From: Gammaproteobacteria bacterium
GTDB taxonomy: Bacteria > Pseudomonadota > Gammaproteobacteria > HK1
Assembly (NCBI GenBank): GCA_012103455.1
Contig: WLWT01000003.1
Coordinates: 124,001 to 188,000 of the forward strand
Direction: 5' to 3'
Length of the DNA stretch: 64,000 bases
Shown here in pieces: positions 44,996 to 53,919 of the stretch (position 1 is its first letter; each line of letters begins with the position of its first letter). The notes beneath the pieces were generated by a model. The model made no database searches. It was not told the origin of the DNA and worked only from the letters and a program-made list of their open reading frames with translations. A program made the translations under genes and the position numbers.

Positions 44996-45109
44996 GCATG
45001 GCGTTGAAGCTGTAGAAAACCCAAAAAATCACCATTTTACTGCTATATAAGTGATTGGTTTTATTAGAATAAATTTGAAAAATAAGGTTTTTCTACAATC
45101 TCCTTAGGC
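44953..45109 (+). other. attC site split by MITE-3 copy 2
   Basis: Left part GGCTAACAAAGCG (44953 on), arms TTCGAGCGGACGC and GCGCCGCTGAGCA, ending GGCGTT at 45005. MITE-3 follows, then TTAGGC (45104-45109). Removing the MITE and one TT gives GGCGTTAGGC, a normal attC end. The antitoxin gene overlaps the left part. Confidence 0.8.
45006..45103 (+). mobile_element. MITE-3 copy 2 (IS1182-like ends)
   Basis: About 98 bp, ends GAAGCTGTAGAAAACCC and GGTTTTTCTACAATCTCC, with core similar to copy 1 (TTTTACTGCTATATAAGTGA). TT occurs at both junctions. The ends are slightly degenerate. Confidence 0.8.
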
Positions 45110-45159
45110 ATTCAAACCACCGTATTGACAACATACGTCAATGACATATTATTTGAGGT

Positions 45160-45306
45160 ATGGTCATCATTGAAACCTCAATATTCACAAAAATCATCAA
45201 CACCTTGATGCAAGATGATGAATATCGATCTCTACAAAATCATTTGCTTCAATTTCCAAGCACGGGAGACTTAAGGGCGCCGCTAAAAATAGTCATTGTT
45301 TCGTGA
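45160..45306 (+). pseudogene. HigB/RelE-like toxin truncated by MITE-1
   Basis: ATG 45160 encodes MVIIETSIFTKIINTLMQDD, then EYRSLQNHLLQFPSTGDL, the first 38 residues of a HigB-like toxin (xETxxFTxxxxxLLxDxEYxxLQxxLxxxPxxGDxI). MITE-1 inserted here and adds the tail RAPLKIVIVS and the stop. The catalytic C-terminal half is missing. Confidence 0.75.
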
Positions 45307-45414
45307 GTGCAAGGAAGCACCGCGCGCGCAACCGCAGGGTATAGGTGATACCTGAGGATTCGAGCACGGAGCTGACACTGCAATCGCGGAAAAAGTGCAT
45401 TTTTAGAGGCGCCC
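45275..45414 (-). mobile_element. MITE-1 copy D
   Basis: A 140-bp copy with ends GGGCGCCGCTAAAAAT and AGAGGCGCCC, same orientation as copy C. TTAA precedes it; no matching duplication follows, suggesting a later rearrangement on the right. Confidence 0.85.
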
Positions 45415-45591
45415 CGGTGATAACGCTATTAATGGTGCTCATTTATATAAAGCGCAGCTAATACCCCAGACAAGTCTTTCAGTTATTGAGGCTCAGGTGG
45501 GAGAAGGTAGCGGCCGTATAGCACCTAGACTGAGTAACGCGCCATCGTTTGACCTCTTTTGCTGGGGCCCGGTATAGCAATGTTCATGCTG

Positions 45592-46503
45592 CTACGCTGC
45601 CACCAACGCCTCTACTTGCTGGCGCCGGGGCAATGGTTCGATGGCACCAAATCCGCGCACGGACAAGCTGGCCGCGGCATTGGCGAACGCGGCGGCCCTA
45701 AACGGATCGGCATCCTTCAGATATTCGGCCAGAAAAGCTCCATCGAAAGCATCGCCAGCGCCGGTGGCATCCACCAAGTGCGCCGCCGGTACCGCTGGCA
45801 AGTGCTGCCGCTCCTGCGCCGTTGCCACTAACGCACCTTTATCCCCTAGAGTCAGCGCCACTACTTGGGCGCCCAAGGACAGGTAGAAATCAGCGATGGC
45901 ATCAGGTTCGGTCAATCCGGTGAGCGCCACTGCGTCGTCAAACCCGGGCAACGCGATGTGACATAAAGCCAGCGCTTGATGTATGACGGGGCGAGCCTTG
46001 CACACCGGCCACAGCCTAGTGCGAAGGTTGGTGTCGTAAGCCACCAAAGCACCGGCACTACGGGCGGTTTCGATCGCCATTACTACCGCATCCGCCGCCC
46101 CCTCACTGATGGCTTGGCTGATGCCGGACACATGCAGGGCACGGGTGTGGCGCAGATAATCGAGTGGCAGCGTGCCCCGGTTCATTAAGCTCGCGGCGGA
46201 GCCGGCCCGGCGGTATTCGAAATGATGGCCACCCTCATCATGGGTAACAAAGTAAATACCGGTAGGGACGGCGGCGTCCCGCTCTATGGCACTGATGTCT
46301 ACCCCTTCGTGGGTCAACATCGCGGTGATAGCATCGCCGAAGCTGTCATCACCCAGACGGGTCAGTAGACCGGTTTTCGCACCGAGCCGGGCCGCCGCCA
46401 CGGCGCAATTGGAGACATCACCGCCAAAACCCCGCAGATACCGGCCATCGGGTTGTTCATTGAACTCGATCAGCGGCTCGCCTAGGCACACCAGATCAAG
46501 CAT
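45592..46503 (-). CDS. kdgK: 2-keto-3-deoxygluconate kinase (PfkB family)
   Basis: A 303-residue sugar kinase. PfkB signature 1 region GGDVSNCAVAAARLGAKTGL and signature 2 DATGAGDAFDGAFLAEYL with the catalytic Asp are present. The N-terminus CLGEPLIEFNEQ and the adjacent KDPG aldolase gene, 6 bp upstream on the same strand, favour KDG as substrate. It phosphorylates KDG to KDPG with ATP in the Entner-Doudoroff or uronate route. Confidence 0.85.
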   Translation of the reverse strand: MLDLVCLGEPLIEFNEQPDGRYLRGFGGDVSNCAVAAARLGAKTGLLTRLGDDSFGDAITAMLTHEGVDISAIERDAAVPTGIYFVTHDEGGHHFEYRRAGSAASLMNRGTLPLDYLRHTRALHVSGISQAISEGAADAVVMAIETARSAGALVAYDTNLRTRLWPVCKARPVIHQALALCHIALPGFDDAVALTGLTEPDAIADFYLSLGAQVVALTLGDKGALVATAQERQHLPAVPAAHLVDATGAGDAFDGAFLAEYLKDADPFRAAAFANAAASLSVRGFGAIEPLPRRQQVEALVAA

Positions 46504-46509
46504 GGGCGA

Positions 46510-47154
46510 TCACCCACCGGACCCGGCTATAGCCTGATGATATGCGGCATGAAAGCCACGCGCTGCCTGCGCCACCGCCGCGGGCGTTTTGCCCACTTTA
46601 TACAGCGCCGATCCGAGACCGGCCCCGCGTGCTCCAGCCTTGAGATAATCGGGCAAATTAGCCGCCGTGACGCCACCCGTCACTAGAATCGGTATCTCCG
46701 GCGGCAAGACCGCTTGCCACGCTTTGACCACGTTCGGCGCGATAGCCTCGGCTGGAAACAGCTTGAGCGCATGCGCCCCCGCAGCAATGGCGGCGAACGC
46801 TTCCGTGGGCGTAAACACCCCAGGCACTGAGATCAAGCCGAGTTCGCGGGTGCGGCTGATCACCGCCGGCGCCATGTTGGGCGACACGATGAGGCGCCCG
46901 CCTGCTGCCGCCACTTCATCCACTTCACTCACTTTCAAGACGGTGCCGGCGCCCACGCACAAGGTTTCGCCGAGCTCGTCAGCCAGTTGCTCGATGGTGG
47001 CCAGCGGCGACGGCGAGTTCATGGTGGCCTCGATCAGGGTAAAACCAGCGCCCGCCAAGGCGCCGCCCACGGCCAAGGCTTCCTCGGTGCGAATGCCCCG
47101 TAACACGGCGATCAGGGGCAGTGCCGATAATGCCGCTTCGAATTGCATGGTCAT
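46510..47154 (-). CDS. eda: 2-dehydro-3-deoxy-phosphogluconate aldolase
   Basis: A 214-residue class I aldolase from ATG 47154 (MTMQFEAALSALPLIAVLRG). The catalytic Glu is in LIEATMNSP, the phosphate loop in GAGTVLKVSEVD, and the Schiff-base Lys in ALKLFPAEAI. It splits KDPG into pyruvate and glyceraldehyde 3-phosphate. The arrangement MFS, eda, kdgK suggests an operon importing and degrading a hexonate or uronate-derived sugar acid. Confidence 0.88.
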   Translation of the reverse strand: MTMQFEAALSALPLIAVLRGIRTEEALAVGGALAGAGFTLIEATMNSPSPLATIEQLADELGETLCVGAGTVLKVSEVDEVAAAGGRLIVSPNMAPAVISRTRELGLISVPGVFTPTEAFAAIAAGAHALKLFPAEAIAPNVVKAWQAVLPPEIPILVTGGVTAANLPDYLKAGARGAGLGSALYKVGKTPAAVAQAARGFHAAYHQAIAGSGG

Positions 47155-47180
47155 GGCTTCATTTCCATAGTTCTGCCACT

Positions 47181-48446
47181 CTAGGTCTCCGGTGCCCATC
47201 TACCGAAGACAATTCCCATCGAGAGCAGCAGCACGGCAGATAAAGCCAGGGCGCTCGTGGTGCCCAGCGCATCGGCGATCAGGCCCAATCCTATAGGCCC
47301 CAATACATAACCTAAATCGCTTAAGGTACGGTATGCACTCATAGCAGTGGCATTCATGCCGGCCGGCGCGCTATCCGCCGCATAAGCCGCCGGCGCGGCG
47401 CCACCTATGGAAGACGCCACGCCCCAGATAACGCAGGCCACGAAAAACCAGAAGAAAGTGGGGGCGATGCCGAATAAAGCCATGGCGGCACCCGACATCA
47501 CCGTCGCCGGCACAATGACGGTTTTGCGGCCAAAGCGATCCACTAATACGCCCGCTGGATAGACCATCAGCAACCCTAGAACACTGCCAGCAGCCAAGCC
47601 GATGCCGATTCGGGTGGCGCTAAGCCCGATGCCAGTGCTGCCGATGAGCGGCACCAAGGTAAACAAAGCACCGGTTCTGACAAACGCGTTGGTGAAACCT
47701 ACGCCGCTCACCAGGCGAAAACCTACCTGCGCGAACATGAGGCGCATCTGTTGCGCCAACGGCGGCCTGCTCTCAGGGGTTACAGGTGCGGCCACCGGCG
47801 CGGTGCCGGCCCTAAAATCGCGCCCTAAATCGCGCCCTAAATCGCGCCCTAGATCACGCCCTAGATCACGTGTCTCATGCACGGCGAAGCAGGCGATACA
47901 ACTGGCCAGCGATCCGGCCACGGCGTAAGCGATGAACGGCGCGGCCAAGCCGTGGTGTTCGGCGATGAGGCCGCCGGGTAACGGCCCCACCCCCACGGCG
48001 AAGAGGAACGTGCCCTGATAAATAGCCATGATCCGGCCACGGCGCTCGGGCGTGGAGATATCCGCCAACACTATGGCGCCCGCATTCAATACCAACGCCG
48101 CGCCGGCACCGGCGACAAACCGGGCGATGACGAATTCAGGGAAGCTGGCGGCGACAGCACACCATAAGTTGCCGAGTGCCGATACCAAGCCGCCTATGGC
48201 CAAGGTAGGCCGGCGGCCAAGCCAGTCGGCCAATTGGCCGGCGGGCACCCCGGTGGCGAAGCGGGCCAAGCCGTAAGCCGCCACCGCCATGCCTATGGCC
48301 CATTGCGTCACGCCGAAACCTTGCGCGTAGAGCGGCATGACCGGCACCAAAGCGCCGAAGCCCAATTGATTGATGCCGATCAGTACGCACATCCAGATGA
48401 GGATGCGCCCGGCGTTAAACCCGCCCACTTGCGTTGCGTGACTCAA
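47181..48446 (-). CDS. MFS transporter with a repeat-expanded central loop
   Basis: A 421-residue, twelve-helix MFS protein. Motif A appears in GQLADWLGRRPTLAIGG and again in GVLVDRFGRKTVIVPA. The central cytoplasmic loop contains RDLGRDLGRDLGRDLGRDF, from a 12-bp tandem repeat. It precedes eda and kdgK on the same strand, so a sugar-acid substrate is plausible, but its closest-looking relatives are DHA1-type exporters. Confidence 0.85.
   Translation of the reverse strand: MSHATQVGGFNAGRILIWMCVLIGINQLGFGALVPVMPLYAQGFGVTQWAIGMAVAAYGLARFATGVPAGQLADWLGRRPTLAIGGLVSALGNLWCAVAASFPEFVIARFVAGAGAALVLNAGAIVLADISTPERRGRIMAIYQGTFLFAVGVGPLPGGLIAEHHGLAAPFIAYAVAGSLASCIACFAVHETRDLGRDLGRDLGRDLGRDFRAGTAPVAAPVTPESRPPLAQQMRLMFAQVGFRLVSGVGFTNAFVRTGALFTLVPLIGSTGIGLSATRIGIGLAAGSVLGLLMVYPAGVLVDRFGRKTVIVPATVMSGAAMALFGIAPTFFWFFVACVIWGVASSIGGAAPAAYAADSAPAGMNATAMSAYRTLSDLGYVLGPIGLGLIADALGTTSALALSAVLLLSMGIVFGRWAPET
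47811..47870 (-). repeat. 12-bp tandem repeat in the MFS gene
   Basis: About five units of CCCTAAATCGCG and its variant CCCTAGATCACG, coding for the repeated tetrapeptide DLGR. Units on the right share the same two substitutions, which shows stepwise duplication. Confidence 0.95.
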
Positions 48447-48466
48447 ACTTCGCGGTCTGGCGCCTA

Positions 48467-49531
48467 TTAGTCAGCGCTATGCAGCTGTCTCACGATGGCC
48501 GACAGCACGTCCTGATCATGGGCTGTAGCCACCGGAATACTGATCTCCAGCCGGTGCAAGATGCCGCCGTAGCGCTCGATCAGCGCGTCCGCCAGATCAT
48601 CATACTTAGCCACCACCACCCACTCGTGCAGCACATCGTCATCGACCAAAGCCGCCATCTGCTGCCACTTGCGCGCCCTGGAAAGCTGGCTCATTGCCCG
48701 CGCCAGATCGCCTAAGCCGGCATTGTCGAAAGGCAACCGGTAGGCGGGTGTGCTCACATAAAAAGCCAGCCGTTGACGGGCCACCTCCATGCGTTTAGCC
48801 AGGGTGGCAGCGTCCGGGCCACTGGCGATCAAGGGTTTCAAACAGATATCGAACGGCGCCGCCTTCGTGTCACCCTTCATGTCACGCTTGGCGGCGATAG
48901 CCGGGTGTACCTCATCCACGATGTAGCGGCGCGAGCAGACCGGATGCAGGCGCACACCATCGGCCACTTCGGCGGCGACCCCACACATATAGGGATTAAC
49001 CGCCGCCACCTGTATCGGGATATGGGGATGTGTTATGGGGGCTGGCGTGAATAGCGGTACCGTCAAATCGAGCCGGTAGTGCTCGCTGGCAAATTCGAGC
49101 GGGCTTTGCTCCTGCCAACTGCGCCATATGGCTCTAACCGCTCTCACGTAATCGCGCATCCAAGGTCCCGCCGGATGCGCTTGCATACCGAAGCGGCGGC
49201 GGATGTGGGCGCTCACTTGCGAGCCCAGCCCCAGTTCGAAACGGCCATTGGACATCTTCTGTAGGGTCCAGGCGGACATGGCCGTTACAAAGGGGCTGCG
49301 GGCAAAAGCGATGGCGACGGAGGTACCCAGGTGAACCGACTGCGTTGCCTGCGCCGCCAGCGCCAGCACCGCAAACGGATCGTCCTTGGTCTCCTCCATC
49401 AACAGCGCGTGGTAACCCAGCTCATCGGCTTGCCCCGCTTCGCTTGGCACCGTTGCCAGCTCCAGCGGCGATTGCGGCTGCGCCAATCCCGGATCCAACT
49501 TGCCTAGCGGCAACAGCGTCTCCGCTCTCAT
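48467..49531 (-). CDS. LLM-class flavin-dependent oxidoreductase (TIGR03617-like)
   Basis: A 354-residue TIM-barrel of the luciferase-like superfamily: GYHALLMEETKDDPFAVLAL, ATQSVHLGTSVAIAFARSPF, NGRFELGLGSQVSAHIRRRF and PIQVAAVNPYMCGVAAEVAD are typical of the TIGR03617 group, usually annotated F420-dependent. Gammaproteobacteria often use FMN instead or import F420 biosynthesis, so the cofactor is unproven. Substrate unknown; lies beside an amine dehydrogenase-like gene on the same strand. Confidence 0.8.
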   Translation of the reverse strand: MRAETLLPLGKLDPGLAQPQSPLELATVPSEAGQADELGYHALLMEETKDDPFAVLALAAQATQSVHLGTSVAIAFARSPFVTAMSAWTLQKMSNGRFELGLGSQVSAHIRRRFGMQAHPAGPWMRDYVRAVRAIWRSWQEQSPLEFASEHYRLDLTVPLFTPAPITHPHIPIQVAAVNPYMCGVAAEVADGVRLHPVCSRRYIVDEVHPAIAAKRDMKGDTKAAPFDICLKPLIASGPDAATLAKRMEVARQRLAFYVSTPAYRLPFDNAGLGDLARAMSQLSRARKWQQMAALVDDDVLHEWVVVAKYDDLADALIERYGGILHRLEISIPVATAHDQDVLSAIVRQLHSAD

Positions 49532-49592
49532 GATTCGAGCAGCCCCCGTCGTTTAATGGCCTCGCCGTTTAACAGTACATGACAGGCGAGGC

Positions 49593-52142
49593 TTAACTTC
49601 TCACCCGCTCGTGGTGAGGATCGTACAAACACCCATCGGTGATAAGCGCCGAATGTCTCTCGCCGAGAATGAGCACGTCAACCTGGGAAGCGGCGGCGGC
49701 GTGCGGCGGCGTCACATAAGCCAGCGCCAAATTCTGCTGCACGCGGTGGCCGAAGGCCGCCGAGGTCACCGTGCCCACGACCGCATCGCCCACCATCACT
49801 GAATCGCCCGGGTGCGCCGGCATGGCGCGGGTATCGATTGTCAGGGTAACCAGCTTGCGCCTTATACCGTTTCGCAATTGGCCGTTTCGCAATTGGCCGT
49901 TTCGCAATTGGCCGTTTCGCAATTGGCCGTTTCGCAATTGGCCGTTTCGCAATTGGCCGTCTCGCAATTGGCCGTCTCGCAATTGCGCTTCCAGTCCGGC
50001 TTTGCCGGGGTAGGCCGGCTTGTCGCGGTCGATAAAGCGCGCCAAGCCGGCCTCGATGGGATTGAACTCCGTGATGAGCTCCGCCTTCCAGTGAGGGTAA
50101 CTCTTTTCAAGGCGCATCGATTCAGCGGCATACGAACCGAACGGCTTAAGTCCCAGTGGCCCACCGTGTTCACGCAGGGTCAGATATACCTGCAGGAGCG
50201 ATTCATTGGGCACATGCAATTCATAAGCCAGTTCTCCGGAGAAGCTCACGGACATGGCGACAGCCGGGCTGGTTCCAACCATCACGTGACGCACACTCAA
50301 CCAGGGAAACGCCGTCCGGCTCCAGTCGGTGCGGGGGGCAGCCGCCCGCATCAAGGCACGGGCGTTGGGGCCGGCGACAACTAAAGTGGTGTAAGCACCG
50401 GTCAGCCGTTCAAGCTTGATAGGCGCCGGCTTGCGCTCGTGCAACCAATCCCAATCGTGCTGCTCGGCGGCGGCGGAGCCGAACCAGACCTCTGCGTAGT
50501 GGTTAGCGGCCTTAGGCAAGCGTGCCAAGGTGGCTTCGGCCAGCAGATTGCCACGCTCCGTCAAGAAATAAGCCAGCGATACTTTGCCATTGGCCCGCGG
50601 CAGGCGGCTAGGGGTCAATGTGTTCAGCCATTCGAGCACGCGGGCTTCACCGCCACCTGGGGCGCTGATGCGGTAACGGTTAAACCCGGACACTTCCATG
50701 ATGCCAACGTTGCCCGCCACATTAGCCACTTCTTGGCCTACGACGCCGAAGGTATTGTTGAAACGAAAACTCAACGCTTCTTCGAAATCCGCGGACGGCT
50801 TGAAGAAAGCGGCCCGCTCCCAACCATTGACCACAGCGAATTCGGCGCCGGCGTTTTTCAACACCGGATAAAGCGGCGTGGTACGGGCCGGGCGCCCCGC
50901 CAGCCGGTGCTCGTGCGGCAGGTGGAAGCGGAATTCGTTTTGATAGTCTTCGATAGCTTTGACTTTGGTGTATTGCGTTGTCGCGTAGCTGCCGAAGCGG
51001 CGCGGGTCCAAGCACCAGGTGTCCCATTGCGCCTCGCCGTGGACCATGATCTGCGCCAATATCTTGCCGTGCCCGCCGCCTTCACCCACCCCGGCGCGAA
51101 GACCGATGATGGAATAGGCGTTGATCAAACCGGGCGTCTTGCCCACCAGTGGCAAACCATCGGCGGAATAGGTGATGGGACCGTTGATAATCGTGTGAAT
51201 GCCGGTGCCGGTTAAACAGGGCAAGCGCTGGAACACCCGTTCCATATTATCCAGACAACGGTCCAGATCATCGGGGCACAGCGCATTGGCGAAGTCCGGA
51301 TCAATGCCATCCAAGCCCCACGGTTGACAGCCTTGTTCGTAGATACCGACCAACAAGCCGTGCTTTTCCTGGCGCGAATAAAAATCATCGGTGGGATCGC
51401 GCAGCAACGGCACGCGACACCCGAGTGCTTCCAATTGCGCGATGGGCTGGGTGAGAAAATACTGGTGCTCCATGGAGATGACCGGGTGCGTGACACCCAT
51501 CATGGCGCCCACTTCGTTGACCCGGTAACCGCAGGCGTTGACCACTTTTTCGCAAGTAATGGTGCCGTTCCTGGTATGCACCCGCCATTCGTGATTGGCT
51601 TTTTGTTCGATGGCTTCGACCGGATTGTGACGGTAGATCCGGGCACCGGCCCGGCGCGCCCGGCGGGCTAGCGCCTGGCATAGCTGCGCCGGATCGATAT
51701 CGCCATCCAACGGATCCCACAAGCCGCCGAGTAAGCCATCAGTGGACAGCAGCGGGTGGCGGCGCCCGCACTCAGCGGCATCAATGACCTCAAAATCCAC
51801 CCCCATGCCTTTGGCCATGGACACGAAATGATGATAGCCATCCAGATGATCAGCACTGGAGGCGAGGCGGATCCCGCCGCAGCGCTGATGGTAGTCGATG
51901 GGATAGTCCGGATCCGCGGCCAGCTCGGCGTAGAGCCGTATGGAATGGCTCTTCAAGCCGACCATGGTCTGCACCGTGCCGAAGTTGGTCACCTGCGCGG
52001 CGGAGTGCCACGTGGTCCCTGAAGTCAGCTCATCGCGCTCGATCAGTACAACATCCGTCCAGCCTTCTTGCGTGAGATGATAGAGGGTGCTGCACCCAGC
52101 TATACCGCCGCCGATGACAACGGCCCGCGCCTGTGATTTCAC
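49593..52142 (-). CDS. Dimethylglycine/sarcosine dehydrogenase-like fusion (DAO plus GcvT)
   Basis: An 849-residue two-part enzyme. Residues 1-380 form a DAO FAD domain: VVIGGGIAGCSTLYHL, then SGTTWHSAAQ with the His that carries covalent FAD in this family, and YSIIGLRAGVGEGGGHGKIL. After a middle FAO domain, residues about 430-830 are GcvT-like (AAFFKPSADFEEALSFRFNN, SFSGELAYELHVPNE, AESMRLEKSYPHWKAELITE), which bind tetrahydrofolate and take up the methyl group. Eight repeats of QLRNG or QLRDG form an insertion at about 725-765. Divergent from the MttB homologue. Confidence 0.88.
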   Translation of the reverse strand: MKSQARAVVIGGGIAGCSTLYHLTQEGWTDVVLIERDELTSGTTWHSAAQVTNFGTVQTMVGLKSHSIRLYAELAADPDYPIDYHQRCGGIRLASSADHLDGYHHFVSMAKGMGVDFEVIDAAECGRRHPLLSTDGLLGGLWDPLDGDIDPAQLCQALARRARRAGARIYRHNPVEAIEQKANHEWRVHTRNGTITCEKVVNACGYRVNEVGAMMGVTHPVISMEHQYFLTQPIAQLEALGCRVPLLRDPTDDFYSRQEKHGLLVGIYEQGCQPWGLDGIDPDFANALCPDDLDRCLDNMERVFQRLPCLTGTGIHTIINGPITYSADGLPLVGKTPGLINAYSIIGLRAGVGEGGGHGKILAQIMVHGEAQWDTWCLDPRRFGSYATTQYTKVKAIEDYQNEFRFHLPHEHRLAGRPARTTPLYPVLKNAGAEFAVVNGWERAAFFKPSADFEEALSFRFNNTFGVVGQEVANVAGNVGIMEVSGFNRYRISAPGGGEARVLEWLNTLTPSRLPRANGKVSLAYFLTERGNLLAEATLARLPKAANHYAEVWFGSAAAEQHDWDWLHERKPAPIKLERLTGAYTTLVVAGPNARALMRAAAPRTDWSRTAFPWLSVRHVMVGTSPAVAMSVSFSGELAYELHVPNESLLQVYLTLREHGGPLGLKPFGSYAAESMRLEKSYPHWKAELITEFNPIEAGLARFIDRDKPAYPGKAGLEAQLRDGQLRDGQLRNGQLRNGQLRNGQLRNGQLRNGQLRNGIRRKLVTLTIDTRAMPAHPGDSVMVGDAVVGTVTSAAFGHRVQQNLALAYVTPPHAAAASQVDVLILGERHSALITDGCLYDPHHERVRS
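49868..49987 (-). repeat. 15-bp tandem repeat, eight units, in the DMGDH-like gene
   Basis: Eight adjacent units of CGTTTCGCAATTGGC; the last two have CGTCTCG. In frame, it codes QLRDG twice and QLRNG six times, about 40 extra residues inside the GcvT-like part. The near identity of units indicates recent expansion. Confidence 0.97.
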
Positions 52143-52327
52143 AACTGCTTACTCGCTAAATCCGAAGGCGGATTTTCGCATAATGCCCGGCCCGCTTGCC
52201 CGATTGCACCCGCTTGCCCGATTACATCAGGGCGTGTCGCCAGTGGGACAATCGTTCACGCGGCGGGCGGCCACCCTACCCGTTATCCTGCACTGCTTCA
52301 CTGCAATGACCGGACATCGATACCCGC

Positions 52328-53878
52328 GTGACCGAAGAAAAACGCCGCCCGCGCCGCCAAGGCGGACGCGCCAACCGCCAAGCCGTGCGCAGCGATGCCA
52401 ACGCCCGCGTCAATCCGAGTCCCCCCGGCCAAACGGGTGGACAGTATCAACCACTGACGCCGGCGGAAATCACGGCCATCTACGATACGGCGCTGCGGCT
52501 ATTGAGCGAACTCGGCATGGGTGAGACGCCCAGGGCGCTACAAGAGCAATGTGTGCTCAAGGGCGCCACCTTGAACGCCACTAGGGATGGGCAAACGCGG
52601 GTACTTTTTCCGCGGTCCATGGTAGAGGACATCATCGCCGGAGCCGCCCACTCTTTTATCTTCTATGGCCGCGACCCCAAATACGACTTTGAAATAGGCG
52701 GCAACCGGGTTTACTTCGGCACCGGCGGGGCGGCGGTGCAAACATTGGATTTGGACAGCCACTGGTACCGGCCATCGACGCTGCGCGATCTCTACGACTT
52801 CGCCCGCCTGGTGGATACACTGGAGAACGTGAGTTGGTTTACCCGGTGCTGTGTGGCGACGGATTTACCGGATATCCGCGAACTGGATATCAATACGGCT
52901 TACGCACTCCTCAAGGGCACCAACAAACCGCTGGGTACCTCCATTACGCTGGCCGAGAATGTGGATCCGATCATCGATATGTTCGATATCGCCTCAGGGG
53001 GCGAGGGCACATTCAGGGCGCGGCCGTTTTGTAAGATACATATCTCTCCGGTTATCTCGCCGATGCGCTATGGCGAGGACGCCGTGGCGGTGGCTTTGGC
53101 GGCCATGCGCCGCGGCGCGCCCATCAACTGCATCACTGCGGCGCAATCGGGCGCCACGGCACCGGCGCCCCTGGCAGGTTTTCTGGCTCAATCCCTGGCC
53201 GAGACGCTGGCTTCGCTCATCATGGTGAATGTATTCGCGCCCGGTTATCCGATGATCTTCTCCAATTGGCCATTCGTGATCGATTTACGTACCGGTTCTT
53301 TCTGCGGCGGCGGTGGCGAAATCAGCGTGATGAACGCGGCTTCGGCTCAGCTCAGCAATTTTCTGAATCTGCCATCCGGGGTGGCATCGTCGATGGCCGA
53401 TGCCAAGGCGGTGGATGCGCAGATGGGATCTGAAAAAGCGCTGGCAGCCTTGGCCGCCGGCTTGGCCGGCGGCAATATGGTGTACGAGTCGTGCGGCATG
53501 ATGGCCAGTTTGTTGGGTGTGAGTTTCGAGGCCTTTGTTCTAGACAATGAAATGTTGTCGCACGTGCAGCGCATGGTGCGGGGTATCGAGGTCAATGAAG
53601 AGACCCTTGGCTTCGATGCGATCTGCGAGGCGGTGTTAGGTGAGGGGCATTTCCTAGGCGCCGGGCAGACGATGGCGGCGATGCAAAGGGATTACTTTTA
53701 TCCGAAGTTGGCCGACCGGGATGATCCAACAACGTGGGAGGAAGGAGGCGCCAAGGATAGTTGGCAAAGAGCGGGAGAGAAAGCGCGGGCGATCTTGGCG
53801 GCTTACCATCCTTCCCATTTAGATGTTAAGGCGGACGGGTGTATTCGGGCTCATTTGCCGATACGTTTAACGCAGTAG
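52328..53878 (+). CDS. MttB-family (trimethylamine methyltransferase-like) protein, no pyrrolysine
   Basis: A 516-residue member of the MttB superfamily from GTG 52328: YDTALRLLSELGMGETP, FYGRDPKYDFEIGGNRVYFG, FCKIHISPVISPMRYGEDAV and AQMGSEKALAALAAGLAGGN are conserved. There is no in-frame TAG, so this is the non-pyrrolysine group that includes glycine-betaine and proline-betaine methyltransferases, which pass a methyl group to a corrinoid protein. No corrinoid protein gene is nearby. Divergent from the DMGDH-like gene across 185 bp, which must contain both promoters. Confidence 0.88.
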   Translation: MTEEKRRPRRQGGRANRQAVRSDANARVNPSPPGQTGGQYQPLTPAEITAIYDTALRLLSELGMGETPRALQEQCVLKGATLNATRDGQTRVLFPRSMVEDIIAGAAHSFIFYGRDPKYDFEIGGNRVYFGTGGAAVQTLDLDSHWYRPSTLRDLYDFARLVDTLENVSWFTRCCVATDLPDIRELDINTAYALLKGTNKPLGTSITLAENVDPIIDMFDIASGGEGTFRARPFCKIHISPVISPMRYGEDAVAVALAAMRRGAPINCITAAQSGATAPAPLAGFLAQSLAETLASLIMVNVFAPGYPMIFSNWPFVIDLRTGSFCGGGGEISVMNAASAQLSNFLNLPSGVASSMADAKAVDAQMGSEKALAALAAGLAGGNMVYESCGMMASLLGVSFEAFVLDNEMLSHVQRMVRGIEVNEETLGFDAICEAVLGEGHFLGAGQTMAAMQRDYFYPKLADRDDPTTWEEGGAKDSWQRAGEKARAILAAYHPSHLDVKADGCIRAHLPIRLTQ

Positions 53879-53919
53879 AGATGGATGCTCAGCCTTATGC
53901 GAAAATTACGGAACTTGGG

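Noticed and set aside
52328..53878. Pyrrolysine-containing trimethylamine methyltransferase
   Set aside because: No in-frame TAG anywhere in the 516 codons, so it belongs to the non-pyrrolysine group.
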